From Flavobacterium ginsenosidimutans (GTDB lineage Bacteria > Bacteroidota > Bacteroidia > Flavobacteriales > Flavobacteriaceae), in contig NZ_QJRJ01000076.1 in the NCBI RefSeq assembly GCF_003254625.1, positions 1-64,000 on the forward strand: DNA of 64,000 bases. Direction: 5' to 3'. Positions 19,058-28,419 of this stretch are shown in pieces. The position numbers and the translations under genes were made by a program. The notes beneath the pieces were generated by a model. The model was not told the DNA's origin. It saw only the letters and a program-made list of their open reading frames with translations, and did not search any database. The stretch's first letter is position 1. Each line of letters begins with the position of its first letter.

Positions 19058-21442
19058 TTATAAATTTCTGTTACTGAAATAGTTAGACATAAAAGTCACA
19101 AAGCTTACAATCGTAATTGTGCTTAACGGCATGATGATAGCTGCAACCAATGGAAGCAGATTTCCTGTAACCGCAAATGCAAGTCCAACAACGTTGTACA
19201 GCAATGATAAAGTAAAACTCATTTTGATAATTGAAATCGCTTTATGAGATAGCTTTAAAAAGTAGTTTAAACGTGAAAATTCTGATGCATCTAAAATCGC
19301 ATCACATGCAGGTGAAAAGACATTCACATTCTCTGAAATAGAAATCCCGACATTGCTTTGTGCCAGCGCTCCAGCATCATTTAGTCCGTCACCAACCATC
19401 ATTACATTTTGCCCTTTTTCTTGAAGTTTCTTTATGTATTCGAGTTTTTGCTCTGGTTTCTGATTAAAAATCAGCTCAGTTCCTTTTGGAAGAATCGCTT
19501 CTAAATTAGCTCTCTCACCATCATTATCTCCAGAAAGCACTTTTATTTTATAAGCTTTACTCAGATCTTCAAAAAGTTTTTCTAAACCTTCTCGATATTG
19601 ATTTTGAAAAGTAAATTTTCCAAAATAAACCTCTCCTATTTTGATATGCAATGCTGTTTTTTCAATTTCTGAAACATCTGCAACTATATCATTTACAAAT
19701 TGACCTGAACCAATTTTAATTTCTTTTTCCTCAATAGTTGCCAAAATTCCTTTTCCCGTAATCTCTTGAAACTCTTCTACGGCGATACGTTTAGCTTCTG
19801 GCAGAAAATCATAAAGCATTCGGCTTAATGGATGGTTTGAACCTCGTAATACATTTTTAATCAATACAATGTCTGAATCTGAAATAGGATTTCCTTCATA
19901 TAGTATATTCGATTTTTTGTTAGTTGTAATTGTCCCTGTTTTATCAAAAACAATCGTATCAACTTTAGCTAGCTGTTCAATTACAATCGCATTTTTCAAA
20001 TAAAATTTCTTTTTTCCTAAAATTCGTAATATATTTCCAAAAGTGAACGGAGCGGTAAGAGCCAAAGCACAAGGGCAGGCCACAATTAAAACCGCTGTAA
20101 AAACATTAAAAGCAGTATTGGCATCAATAAAAATCCAATATCCAAAACCAGCAAATGCAATTAGCAATAAAATAGGGGTAAAATATCGACTTATTGCATC
20201 TGTTATGGTTTTGTGTTTCTGGTCTACTTTTTTCTGAAAAATTTCGTTACTCCATAACTGAGTCAAATAACTTTGAGAAACAGAATGCAATACCTCCATT
20301 TCTATCACTTTTCCAATCTGTTTTCCTCCTGCAAATACTTTATCACCAGACTTTTTAGTAATTGGTACTGCTTCTCCTGTCACAAAACTATAATCTATTT
20401 CCGCGCTTTCGCTAATTAAAATCCCATCAACTGGTATAAGCTCTTGATTTCGAATCAATAATCGATCTCCTTTTAAAACATCATAAATAGCGACATTATC
20501 TTCGGTAGCATCTTTATTAATTTTAGTAACAGCAATCGGGAAATAGGATTTAAAATCTCTTTCGAAGCTTAAAAAACTATACGTTTTAATTTGGAACATT
20601 TTACCAAGAAGCATAAAAAATACTAAACTGGCTAAACTGTCAAAAAATCCCGGACCGTGATCCATTAGCATATCATATGTACTGCGAATAAACATCACGA
20701 TAATACCTAAAGCAATCGGAATATCAATGTTAAGCATTCTGGTTCTAATGCTATGATAAGCAGAAACATAATATCCGCTTGCTGAGTACAAGAAACTTGG
20801 CAACGCTAAAATGAAAATCAGTAATCTGAAAAACGGCTTATAACTATCCAACCAGAATTCCTTCATTTCGAAATATTCTGGAAATGAAAGCAACATAATA
20901 TTTCCAAAACAAAAGAATGCAACACCCAATTTATAGGTTAGACTTCTGTCTACTTTAGCTTTTGCTGTTCCGTAATTTTCTAGACTTATATAAGGTTCGT
21001 AACCAATAGAACTTAACAGATAAACAATTTCTTTTAAAGAAACAACATCTGAATTAAACGTAATTCGAACTCTTTTTTCATGAAAATTAACTTGTGAAGT
21101 GCTAATTCCTGCTTGAAGACGATTTAGATTCTCCAAAATCCAAATACAAGAACTGCAGTGAATGTGCGGAATATTTAAAGAAACGATTGCTGTGTTTCCT
21201 TCCTGAAATTCTAAAACTTTAGAAAGTATAGCTTCGTTTTCTAAAAAATCATATTTGCCTTTGATGTCTTGTGGTGTGGCACCAGGCGATTTCTCGAAGT
21301 CGTAATAAGAGGTTAAATCGTTAATGCTGAAAATTTCGTAAACCGTTTTACAGCCTGTACAACAAAACTTCTTATCATCAAACTCAATTTCTTCATTTTG
21401 TTCAATAGATAAACCACAATGAAAACAACTTTGCTCCCTCAT
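19058..21442 (-). CDS. ccoI: copper-exporting P1B ATPase CcoI/FixI for oxidase assembly
   Basis: 794 aa heavy-metal P-type ATPase. Seen: N-terminal zinc-finger-like domain with CFHC and CCTGC (about 5-26), an HMA-type domain with HCSSC near 100, eight membrane helices, the ion-path motif CPCALALTAP near 454, phosphorylated Asp in FDKTGT near 499 and MVGDGLNDAGAL. CcoI-type pumps supply copper to cbb3 oxidase. The longer reading frame adds 14 residues; I use the ATG at 21440-21442 because it fits the MREQSCFHCG start and the upstream promoter spacing. Confidence 0.92.
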   Translation of the reverse strand: MREQSCFHCGLSIEQNEEIEFDDKKFCCTGCKTVYEIFSINDLTSYYDFEKSPGATPQDIKGKYDFLENEAILSKVLEFQEGNTAIVSLNIPHIHCSSCIWILENLNRLQAGISTSQVNFHEKRVRITFNSDVVSLKEIVYLLSSIGYEPYISLENYGTAKAKVDRSLTYKLGVAFFCFGNIMLLSFPEYFEMKEFWLDSYKPFFRLLIFILALPSFLYSASGYYVSAYHSIRTRMLNIDIPIALGIIVMFIRSTYDMLMDHGPGFFDSLASLVFFMLLGKMFQIKTYSFLSFERDFKSYFPIAVTKINKDATEDNVAIYDVLKGDRLLIRNQELIPVDGILISESAEIDYSFVTGEAVPITKKSGDKVFAGGKQIGKVIEMEVLHSVSQSYLTQLWSNEIFQKKVDQKHKTITDAISRYFTPILLLIAFAGFGYWIFIDANTAFNVFTAVLIVACPCALALTAPFTFGNILRILGKKKFYLKNAIVIEQLAKVDTIVFDKTGTITTNKKSNILYEGNPISDSDIVLIKNVLRGSNHPLSRMLYDFLPEAKRIAVEEFQEITGKGILATIEEKEIKIGSGQFVNDIVADVSEIEKTALHIKIGEVYFGKFTFQNQYREGLEKLFEDLSKAYKIKVLSGDNDGERANLEAILPKGTELIFNQKPEQKLEYIKKLQEKGQNVMMVGDGLNDAGALAQSNVGISISENVNVFSPACDAILDASEFSRLNYFLKLSHKAISIIKMSFTLSLLYNVVGLAFAVTGNLLPLVAAIIMPLSTITIVSFVTFMSNYFSNRNL

Positions 21443-21462
21443 AAACTTGTTTTTATTTGTCG

Positions 21463-21506
21463 CAAATTTCCAATTAAAGCACAATTATTAAGATGATAAT
21501 TGTCAT
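21463..21506 (-). promoter_or_regulatory. Fnr-like operator and -7 box of ccoI
   Basis: Operator ATGATAATTGTCAT at 21493-21506, 22 bases, then minus-strand GAAATTTG at 21463-21470, a -7 box that deviates at its first base. It sits in the ccoI to regulator intergenic region, so could also influence the divergent regulator gene. Confidence 0.75.
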
Positions 21507-21618
21507 GTTATATTGAAATTGAATTCTAATTTAATAAAATAAAAGAGTCCAAATTAAGATGTACCTTATTTTATTATAATTTTACCGCGTAATGCTGCTT
21601 CAAAACCTTAAATATCCT

Positions 21619-21626
21619 TATTTTTG
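21619..21626 (+). promoter_or_regulatory. -7 box TATTTTTG of the Crp/Fnr regulator
   Basis: Perfect TAnnTTTG match ending 18 bases before the ATG at 21645. It overlaps the alternative TTG start at 21624, which argues for the downstream ATG. Confidence 0.5.
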
Positions 21627-21644
21627 CAGCAAATAACTATTGTC

Positions 21645-22328
21645 ATGAACAAATGTGATCAATGTATTGTACGCCAGCTAAGCTCATTAAAAGCCCTTAA
21701 CAAAGAAGAAGTTATAAAATTAGCCAGCAGTAAAACTACTTACAAAATTAAAAAAGGTGAAGCCATTTTTGAAGAGGGCGAAGTGACCAATGGAGTTTTT
21801 TGTGTGAAAGATGGCGTTGGTAAACTTTCAAAATTGAGTGCAAACGGGAAAGACCAAATTGTAAAATTGGTAAAATCTGGTGAACTTCTTGGACAGCGTT
21901 CTATGATTAGTAACGAACCAGCAAACTTGACTGCAAAAGCGATTGCCGACATGGAGGTTTGTTTTATACCTAAAACCGAAATCATCAATTTCTTTAATAC
22001 TAACAATCAATTTTCTTTAAATATGATGCAGTCTGTCTGCGAAGATTTAAAGGAATCTGAAAATGAGAAAATTGCTTTAGTTCAAAAAACAGTTAAACAG
22101 AGACTTGCCGAAACTTTACTTCATCTGCATGATGCTTTTGGCGAAGACACTGATAAAACACTTAAAGTTCAATTAACTAGAGAAGAACTGGCAGGAATTA
22201 TTGGTACGGCAACTGAAAGCTGTATTCGTCTCCTTTCTGATTTTAATAAATTAGGATTGATTGAATTAGTAGGTAAAAAAATCCTGCTTAAAGATGTTCG
22301 TGCTTTAAAGAAATTAGCTGATAATTAA
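21645..22328 (+). CDS. Crp/Fnr family transcriptional regulator (oxygen/redox type)
   Basis: 227 aa: N-terminal cysteines, cNMP-like beta-roll (about 25-115), dimer helix, C-terminal HTH (about 165-200). Seen: C4-x2-C7 aligned with C20 and C23 of E. coli FNR, and C106 in MEVCFIPKTE aligned with C122. The position of FNR C29 is Ser13. The recognition helix carries ExxxR (E and R of TESCIRLL), as in FNR and CRP, which read TGA. It is divergent from ccoI, whose promoter carries an FNR-like palindrome, so it is the obvious candidate activator of hemN, cco and ccoI. Whether it holds an iron-sulfur cluster with only three cysteines is unknown. Confidence 0.88.
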   Translation: MNKCDQCIVRQLSSLKALNKEEVIKLASSKTTYKIKKGEAIFEEGEVTNGVFCVKDGVGKLSKLSANGKDQIVKLVKSGELLGQRSMISNEPANLTAKAIADMEVCFIPKTEIINFFNTNNQFSLNMMQSVCEDLKESENEKIALVQKTVKQRLAETLLHLHDAFGEDTDKTLKVQLTREELAGIIGTATESCIRLLSDFNKLGLIELVGKKILLKDVRALKKLADN

Positions 22329-23095
22329 AGCTTTTTGGCTTCATTCCAGAAAACATCCATTTCTGTAAGCGTCATATCCATTAACGGTTTTCCTAATTCG
22401 TTTGCTTTGCTTTCTAAGTATTGAAAACGTTTAATGAATTTTTTATTGGTTCGTTCTAAAGCATCTTCTGGGTTTACATTTAAGAATCTTGCGTAGTTAA
22501 TCATTGAAAATAAGACATCTCCAAATTCGTCTTCGATTTTATCTTGATTTCCAGATTTTACTTCTTCTTGAAGTTCTTGTAATTCTTCCTGTACTTTATC
22601 CCAAACTTGGTGTGGTTGTTCCCAGTCAAAACCTACACCTTTTACTTTATCTTGAATTCTACTTGCTTTAACCAAAGCTGGAAGACTTCTTGGAACTCCT
22701 TCCAAAACTGATTTTTTGCCTTCTTTTAGTTTTAGTTTTTCCCAGTTTTGTTTTACTTCTTCTTCATTTTCCACTTTAACATCACCATAAATATGAGGAT
22801 GACGGTGAATTAGCTTATCGCAGATTTCATTGCAAACATCAGCAATATCAAAATCATTGGTCTCACTGCCTATTTTAGCATAAAACACAATATGAAGCAG
22901 TAAATCTCCTAATTCTTTTTTAACTTCATTTAAATCATTATCCAAAATAGCATCGCCCAATTCGTACGTTTCTTCGATTGTTAAATGTCTCAATGTCTGA
23001 AGGGTTTGTTTTTTATCCCACGGACATTGTTCACGAAGTTCATCCATGATATTTAATAATCTCTCAAATGCTTTTAACTGGTTTTCTCTATTCAT
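22325..23095 (-). CDS. mazG: nucleoside triphosphate pyrophosphohydrolase MazG
   Basis: Hydrolyses NTPs and dNTPs to monophosphates, a house-cleaning role. 256 aa from the ATG at 23093-23095; the longer frame adds 18 residues without likeness. Two MazG domains are visible: LREQCPWDKKQTLQTLR with EExxE in TIEETYELGDAI, and the second with EELQELQEEV and FGDVLFSMINYAR. The 3' end overlaps the convergent Crp/Fnr gene by 4 bases. A terminator separates it from DUF5606 upstream. Confidence 0.92.
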   Translation of the reverse strand: MNRENQLKAFERLLNIMDELREQCPWDKKQTLQTLRHLTIEETYELGDAILDNDLNEVKKELGDLLLHIVFYAKIGSETNDFDIADVCNEICDKLIHRHPHIYGDVKVENEEEVKQNWEKLKLKEGKKSVLEGVPRSLPALVKASRIQDKVKGVGFDWEQPHQVWDKVQEELQELQEEVKSGNQDKIEDEFGDVLFSMINYARFLNVNPEDALERTNKKFIKRFQYLESKANELGKPLMDMTLTEMDVFWNEAKKL

Positions 23096-23134
23096 CTTGA
23101 AGTTCTTTAGATTTAAACTCGATATTGTAAAATT

Positions 23135-23168
23135 AAAAAATCCTGTCAAGAAAACATCTTAACAGGAT
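23135..23168 (-). terminator. terminator after the DUF5606 gene
   Basis: On the minus strand ATCCTGT pairs with ACAGGAT around an AT-rich loop, followed by six T. It lies just before mazG, implying mazG uses a separate promoter. Confidence 0.75.
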
Positions 23169-23192
23169 ATTATATATTCAAAAAGAATTGTT

Positions 23193-23681
23193 TTATTCTT
23201 CTTCTTTTTTAGCTTTTGCTTTCTTTGCTGCTGGAGCTTTTTTTGGTTTTTCTGCAGCAACTGGAGCTTCTTCTTTTGGCTCTTCAACTGCTGGAGCTAA
23301 ATCTGTAACCAAACCTTTTGCTTGAAGAGTATTGTACCAGTTTAATACTTTTTTGATATCTGATGGATAAACTCTTTCTTCGTCATAATCTGGAAGAATT
23401 TGTTTGAAATATGCAGACAAAGTAGCGTTATCTTCTTTATGAGAAATAGCTTGTCCTTTATTTTCTTTAACGGCAATCTGCTGCATTACTTCAGTTAACG
23501 GTTTTTCACCTTCATAAGTATAAATCGAAATTTCAGACAATAAACTTACATTGCTTTTTAGATTTACAGTAATCTTCTTCCCATCAATTAATGATTCCGC
23601 CACAAAACCTGTACGAGTTTGTACTTTTAATTCGTATAAACCTGGTTTTCCTGAAATGGCTAAAATTTTCGTTAAATTCAT
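23193..23681 (-). CDS. DUF5606 family protein
   Basis: 162 aa. The N-terminal domain (about 1-65) has the family pattern ILAISGKPGLYELK and ISIYTYEGEKPL. A middle helical part (about 80-125) follows, then a highly charged Ala/Lys/Glu-rich tail (125-162), probably disordered. Conserved in Bacteroidota near def and mazG, as here; function unknown. The Lys-rich tail could bind nucleic acid, which is speculation. Confidence 0.8.
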   Translation of the reverse strand: MNLTKILAISGKPGLYELKVQTRTGFVAESLIDGKKITVNLKSNVSLLSEISIYTYEGEKPLTEVMQQIAVKENKGQAISHKEDNATLSAYFKQILPDYDEERVYPSDIKKVLNWYNTLQAKGLVTDLAPAVEEPKEEAPVAAEKPKKAPAAKKAKAKKEEE

Positions 23682-23741
23682 TTTTATTAAAATTAGTATT
23701 AAGAATTTTATTTATTTTTTGTTTCTAAGTATTTAGAAAAC

Positions 23742-24332
23742 TTATCTTCCTTTTTTTGCTCCAAAGAACTTCATTCTATATTCCTGAAACGTTTTCCCTT
23801 CAGAAATATTTTTCAATTTCTTTTGTATTAAACGTTTTTTAAGAGATGAAATTTTATCTGTAAATAAAATTCCTTCAATGTGGTCATATTCATGCTGAAT
23901 AACTCTCGCGATTAATCCGTCGAATACTTCCGTTTTCATTACGAAATCTTCTTCACAATATTCGATTGTAACAGTTGGTTTTCTGTACACGTCTTCACGT
24001 ACATCTGGAATACTCAAACAACCTTCGTTAAATCCCCACTCTTCTCCTTCTTCCTTAACGATTTTAGCATTTATAAAAGTCTTTTTGAAACCTTTCAAAT
24101 CTTTTTGTTCTTCTGAAGGAAGATCCTCATCATCACTAAAAGGCGTTGTATCTATAACAAACAAACGAATAGGCAGTCCAACCTGCGGTGCTGCAAGTCC
24201 AACTCCATACGCATTGTACATCGTCTCGTACATATTTGCGATCGTTTCTTTTAGATTTGGATATTCAGGTGTAACATCTTGCCCTACTTTTCTCAAAACA
24301 GGATCACCGTATCCTACAATTGGTAAAATCAT
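23742..24332 (-). CDS. def: peptide deformylase
   Basis: Removes the N-formyl group from nascent proteins. 196 aa. All three motifs are present: GVGLAAPQ (43-50), EGCLS with metal-ligand C105, and QHEYDH with H147, E148 and H151. The insert between motifs 1 and 2 (acidic, 63-80) is typical of Bacteroidota deformylases. A minus-strand TATTTTTG box lies at 24394-24401. Confidence 0.95.
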   Translation of the reverse strand: MILPIVGYGDPVLRKVGQDVTPEYPNLKETIANMYETMYNAYGVGLAAPQVGLPIRLFVIDTTPFSDDEDLPSEEQKDLKGFKKTFINAKIVKEEGEEWGFNEGCLSIPDVREDVYRKPTVTIEYCEEDFVMKTEVFDGLIARVIQHEYDHIEGILFTDKISSLKKRLIQKKLKNISEGKTFQEYRMKFFGAKKGR

Positions 24333-24393
24333 TTGTTTTTGTTTATATTTTTAAGCTGTAAAAACAGAACCAAAGTTCTGATATTTCAGCTGG

Positions 24394-24401
24394 CAAAAAT
24401 A
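24394..24401 (-). promoter_or_regulatory. -7 box TATTTTTG for def
   Basis: TAnnTTTG match on the minus strand, about 60 bases upstream of the def ATG. Confidence 0.4.
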
Positions 24402-24507
24402 GTAAAAAATAGTCAATGAATAATTCTATTGGTCTATTATATCATATTTTTTCCCCAGCCGTTAAAAATCTCAGCTATAATTATGCCAAAATCACTCGTA
24501 CAATTCT

Positions 24508-24515
24508 TACCTTTG
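24508..24515 (+). promoter_or_regulatory. -7 box TACCTTTG for the FUSC-family gene
   Basis: Perfect TAnnTTTG match ending 17 bases before the ATG at 24533. It lies inside the longer open frame, which supports the downstream start. Confidence 0.5.
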
Positions 24516-24532
24516 CTAGTAAACCTCTCTTT

Positions 24533-26755
24533 ATGATTGATAAAATTTCAAAATTTACAAACAGCACTTCCTTTCTCAATGCTTCTAAAGTAACTATTGC
24601 ATCTGTTGTTCCTGTTTTAGTTTTAAATTTTTTGGGTCATTTTGAAATTGGTTTTACTATTGCATTGGGAGCTTTTTATACTTATCCCAGTGACATTCCA
24701 AGTTCTTTAAGCCATAAGATCAAAGGATTAATCGCGGCTTCTTTCATTGTTTCAGGAGTAAATCTTTTGGTCAATCTTGTTTATCCGTATCCTTTTCTAT
24801 TTTATATCTTTTTAGGGTTTCTATTGTTTTTATGCTCTATGATTTCGGTTTACGGGCAGCGAGCAACTTTAATTTCGTTTTCTGCTTTATTATCGATTTC
24901 ACTTTCATTTGGACATTTGCACGAAGGCTGGGCAGCTTTTGAATATTCTGGTTTTATCTTTATTGGTGGAATTCTGTATTTAATAGTATCGCTTGTATTT
25001 CATTTTGTACAGCCTTATAAATATGTAGAATTGCAAATTGCCGAAGGAATAAAACTTACCGCCAAATATCTTAAATTAAGAGGTGATTTATGGAGTCCTG
25101 AAGCCAACAGAGAAGCTATTATTGAAAAACAATTGGCAATTCAGGTAGAATTAAATCTAATTCATGAAGATCTAAGAAAAATGCTGATTGGAAACCAGAA
25201 TGCTTCTGGAACTACAAGCCAGAATAGAAAAATGCTTTTGGTTTTTATTACATTAGTTGAAATTCAAGAACTTGCTCTGTATACTTCATTTGATCACGAG
25301 AAACTTCACGAGAAATTTGCTAAACATCCTGATGTTTTAAGAACGTATCAAAATGTTGCTTACAAATTAGCCTCTACTTTAAAAAAACTTTCAAAAAATG
25401 TAAGCCACATTAGTGTTTATGTTGACAAGCATGATTTGAAAAACGAATTAGACGCTCTTGAGTTTGCCATTTTTGATTACGAAAAAACATTAGGAAAAGA
25501 AGAAGCTGCAGAAGGTGTTCTAATGCTGACGAATATGCTGAAATATGCCAAAAATCAAGTTGGAAAAATTAAAACTATCCAGCGTGCACTTTCTTTGGCA
25601 ATGCAGTCTTATAAATTAAAAGACAAAGATAAAGAGCTTGAAAAATTCCTAACGCCACAATATTATCCAATTCGGACTTTGATTGAGAATTTAAGTTATT
25701 CTTCTTCTATTTTCAGGCATTCGATAAGATTAACTATTACAATTCTAATTGGATTTTTCCTCGGACAAGTTCTGCCTTTTCAAAATGTATATTGGATTCT
25801 GCTCACGATTGTTGTTATCATGCGTCCTGGTTACGGATTAACAAAAGAACGATCGTACAATAGAATGTTCGGAACTGTTTTAGGAGGATTTTTAGCTTTC
25901 GGAATTGTATCGGTTATTCAGAATCACGTAGCATTAAGCATTTTCTCTATTGTATGTATGCTTTTGGGAATTTCCTTTACCCAAATTAACTATAAAGTCA
26001 GCGCAACATTTGTTACAATGTATGTGGTTTTTATTTACGGAATTCTTACGCCAAATATCAATGAAGTAATTCAATACAGAATTTTAGATTCACTTGCAGG
26101 AGCGATTTTAGCTTTTATAGCCAATCAATTTTTGTGGCCAGCTTGGGAATTTATTAATACGCCAATTCATATTGAAAATTCAATTCGGGCTAACCGAAAT
26201 TATTTAAAAGAAATTGCAGACTTTTATAATAAAAAAGGAGAAGTTCCAACTTCTTATCGATTGGCAAGAAAAAATGCTTTTGTTGAAATAGGAAATTTAA
26301 TGACCTCTTTTCAGCGCATGATGCAGGAGCCAAAATCAAAACAAAAAACAATGCCTTTGGTCAATAAATTGGTGGTTTTAAATCACTCTTTATTGTCTGC
26401 TTTGGCATCACTTTCGACTTATATTCAATCACACCAAACAACTTCTGCTTCTGACTCTTTTAATTATATCATCAAGACTATTTTGGCCAATTTAGATCAT
26501 TCGATTTCTGTTTTAAGAAATGAAGTTATAATACAAGATACTTTTTTTGAAAAAGAAGATGTGACTTTGCAATTTGAAGAATTAAAACGTAGGCATTTTA
26601 CACGTTTGGCCGAAGATGATGATTTAGACAAAGAAACGCGTCAAGCCAAAATGCAGGAAGCGCAAATGGTAATTGAGCAATTGATCTGGATGAGTAATCT
26701 GGCTGAAAAAATTCTAAAAAACACAACCGACCTAAAAGCAACAAATCCAGATTAA
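24533..26755 (+). CDS. FUSC (YccS/YhfK-like) family inner-membrane protein
   Basis: 740 aa. Two blocks of membrane helices (about 20-150 and 400-530) are separated by and followed by long cytosolic helical domains, the arrangement of YccS/AaeB-type FUSC proteins linked to efflux of aromatic acids or other organic anions. Seen: repeated glycine/proline-rich stretch IALGAFYTYPSD and RPGYGLTKERSYNRMFGTVLGG in the second block. Start chosen at 24533 because a -7 box lies upstream of it within the longer frame. No periplasmic adaptor or outer-membrane partner gene is adjacent. Confidence 0.8.
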   Translation: MIDKISKFTNSTSFLNASKVTIASVVPVLVLNFLGHFEIGFTIALGAFYTYPSDIPSSLSHKIKGLIAASFIVSGVNLLVNLVYPYPFLFYIFLGFLLFLCSMISVYGQRATLISFSALLSISLSFGHLHEGWAAFEYSGFIFIGGILYLIVSLVFHFVQPYKYVELQIAEGIKLTAKYLKLRGDLWSPEANREAIIEKQLAIQVELNLIHEDLRKMLIGNQNASGTTSQNRKMLLVFITLVEIQELALYTSFDHEKLHEKFAKHPDVLRTYQNVAYKLASTLKKLSKNVSHISVYVDKHDLKNELDALEFAIFDYEKTLGKEEAAEGVLMLTNMLKYAKNQVGKIKTIQRALSLAMQSYKLKDKDKELEKFLTPQYYPIRTLIENLSYSSSIFRHSIRLTITILIGFFLGQVLPFQNVYWILLTIVVIMRPGYGLTKERSYNRMFGTVLGGFLAFGIVSVIQNHVALSIFSIVCMLLGISFTQINYKVSATFVTMYVVFIYGILTPNINEVIQYRILDSLAGAILAFIANQFLWPAWEFINTPIHIENSIRANRNYLKEIADFYNKKGEVPTSYRLARKNAFVEIGNLMTSFQRMMQEPKSKQKTMPLVNKLVVLNHSLLSALASLSTYIQSHQTTSASDSFNYIIKTILANLDHSISVLRNEVIIQDTFFEKEDVTLQFEELKRRHFTRLAEDDDLDKETRQAKMQEAQMVIEQLIWMSNLAEKILKNTTDLKATNPD

Positions 26756-26775
26756 TTCATCTGGATTTGTTTTTT
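26743..26775 (+). terminator. terminator overlapping the FUSC gene stop codon
   Basis: AAATCCAGAT and ATCTGGATTT form a perfect 10-bp stem with a 6-base loop, followed by GTTTTTT. The TAA stop (26753-26755) lies in the loop, so the stem uses the last coding bases. Confidence 0.85.
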
Positions 26776-26799
26776 ATTCTAATATTTTAAAACTAAAAC

Positions 26800-28293
26800 T
26801 TAATTTAGTTTTAAAACATCTGCTGTATGTTTTCTAAGCTCTGCCAAAAGCTCGGGTTTGTCATTTAAAGTTTGTCCGTAAGAAGGAATCATTGTTTTTA
26901 ATTTAGCTTGCCACTCAGGTGTTTTAATTTGATTTGTAAAACATCTGCTAACTAGATCAACCATAATTGCTACAGCTGTAGAAGCACCAGGAGAAGCACC
27001 TAGTAAAACTGCCAAAGTTCCATCATGTGTATTAATTACTTCTGTACCAAATTCCAGAACCCCGCCTTCTTTTTCATCTTTTTTAATCACTTGAACACGT
27101 TGTCCTGCTTTTTCTAATTTCCAATCTTTTGAACGTGCTGTTGGAAGATATTCGCGTAAAGCTTTCATTCTGTCTTTTGGAGACTGACGAACCTGCTCAA
27201 TTAAATATTTCGTTAATGGAATATTGTGATATCCTGCAGCCAGCATCGGAATTAAATTGTTACGTTTAATAGACAAAGGCAAATCTAAATAAGAACCATT
27301 TTTTAAGAAACGAGTCGAGAATCCTGCGAAAGGTCCAAAAAGAAGTGCTTTTTCACCGTCAATTACACGAGTATCGATGTGAGGAACAGACATTGGCGGA
27401 GCTCCAACACTCGCTTTCCCGTACACTTTTGCTGCGTGTTTTGCAATTACCTCAGGATTTGTACATTTTAGCCATTGTCCGCTTACTGGGAAACCGCCAT
27501 ATCCATGTCCTTCTGGTACATTTGCTTTTTCTAATAAAGGCAATGAACCTCCACCTGCTCCAATAAATACAAATTTTGTATATGCTTTGCGAGTATTTCC
27601 AGTAGACAAATCTTTAATTTTAATTCTCCAAGATTTATCCTCACGTTGTCTTAGTTTTTTAACTTCATGATTGAAGAACAAAGAAACACCATCAAGTTTT
27701 TCTAAGTAATTGAACATACTTCTTGTTAAAGCACCAAAATTCACATCGGTACCAATTTCCATATGCGTTGCTGCTAATTTTTCATCAGCATTTCTTCCTT
27801 CCATTACCAATGGCATCCATTTTTGAAGCTGCTCAAAATCGGTACTGAAAGTCATTTCAGAGAAAATCGGATTGCTTTGAAGCGCTTCGAATCTCTTTTT
27901 TAAATAATCTACGTTTTTATCTCCCCACACAAAACTCATATGAGGCACGCTTTTGATAAAATTATCCGGAGAAGGCACTTTGTTTTGCTGTACTAAATAA
28001 GACCAAAATTGGCGAGAAATCTCAAATGATTCTGCAATGCTAATTGCTTTTTTAGGATCGATACTGCCGTCTGCCTTTTCTGGAGTATAATTTAATTCAC
28101 AAAAAGCAGAATGTCCGGTTCCTGCATTATTCCAAGCATCAGAACTTTCAGCTGCGGCAACATCTAATCTTTCGTAAATTTCAATTTTTATATCTGGTTG
28201 TAATTCTTTCAAAATTACTCCGAGAGTGGCACTCATTATTCCAGCGCCAATGAGTACTACATCACTATTTGAACGTATGGTTTCGTCAGGCAT
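26800..28293 (-). CDS. mqo: malate:quinone oxidoreductase
   Basis: Peripheral FAD enzyme oxidising malate to oxaloacetate and feeding electrons to the quinone pool. 497 aa from the ATG at 28291-28293. Seen: FAD-binding VVLIGAGIMSATLG near residues 12-25, SSDAWNNAGTGHSAFCELNYTP, PHMSFVWG, and the C-terminal LLGASPGASTAV. An in-frame TTG 15 codons upstream lies beyond the -7 box and is unlikely to be the start. Converges on the FUSC gene. Confidence 0.94.
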   Translation of the reverse strand: MPDETIRSNSDVVLIGAGIMSATLGVILKELQPDIKIEIYERLDVAAAESSDAWNNAGTGHSAFCELNYTPEKADGSIDPKKAISIAESFEISRQFWSYLVQQNKVPSPDNFIKSVPHMSFVWGDKNVDYLKKRFEALQSNPIFSEMTFSTDFEQLQKWMPLVMEGRNADEKLAATHMEIGTDVNFGALTRSMFNYLEKLDGVSLFFNHEVKKLRQREDKSWRIKIKDLSTGNTRKAYTKFVFIGAGGGSLPLLEKANVPEGHGYGGFPVSGQWLKCTNPEVIAKHAAKVYGKASVGAPPMSVPHIDTRVIDGEKALLFGPFAGFSTRFLKNGSYLDLPLSIKRNNLIPMLAAGYHNIPLTKYLIEQVRQSPKDRMKALREYLPTARSKDWKLEKAGQRVQVIKKDEKEGGVLEFGTEVINTHDGTLAVLLGASPGASTAVAIMVDLVSRCFTNQIKTPEWQAKLKTMIPSYGQTLNDKPELLAELRKHTADVLKLN

Positions 28294-28315
28294 AACAGTA
28301 TTTTTATTTAAAGTG

Positions 28316-28323
28316 CAAAGGTA
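28316..28323 (-). promoter_or_regulatory. -7 box TACCTTTG for mqo
   Basis: Perfect TAnnTTTG match about 22 bases upstream of the mqo ATG, supporting that start. Confidence 0.5.
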
Positions 28324-28419
28324 CTTTTTTAATTGCAAAAAAAAACTAATTTTTACAGGATAAAAGTTAGGATTTTCTAAAAACCATTAAATTATAAATA
28401 AAAAATTCGGCGAACAGCG

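Noticed and set aside
24377..24390. Fnr-like site near def (TGATATTTCAGC)
   Set aside because: The right half-site does not match RTCA, and no -7 box lies at the 22-base distance.
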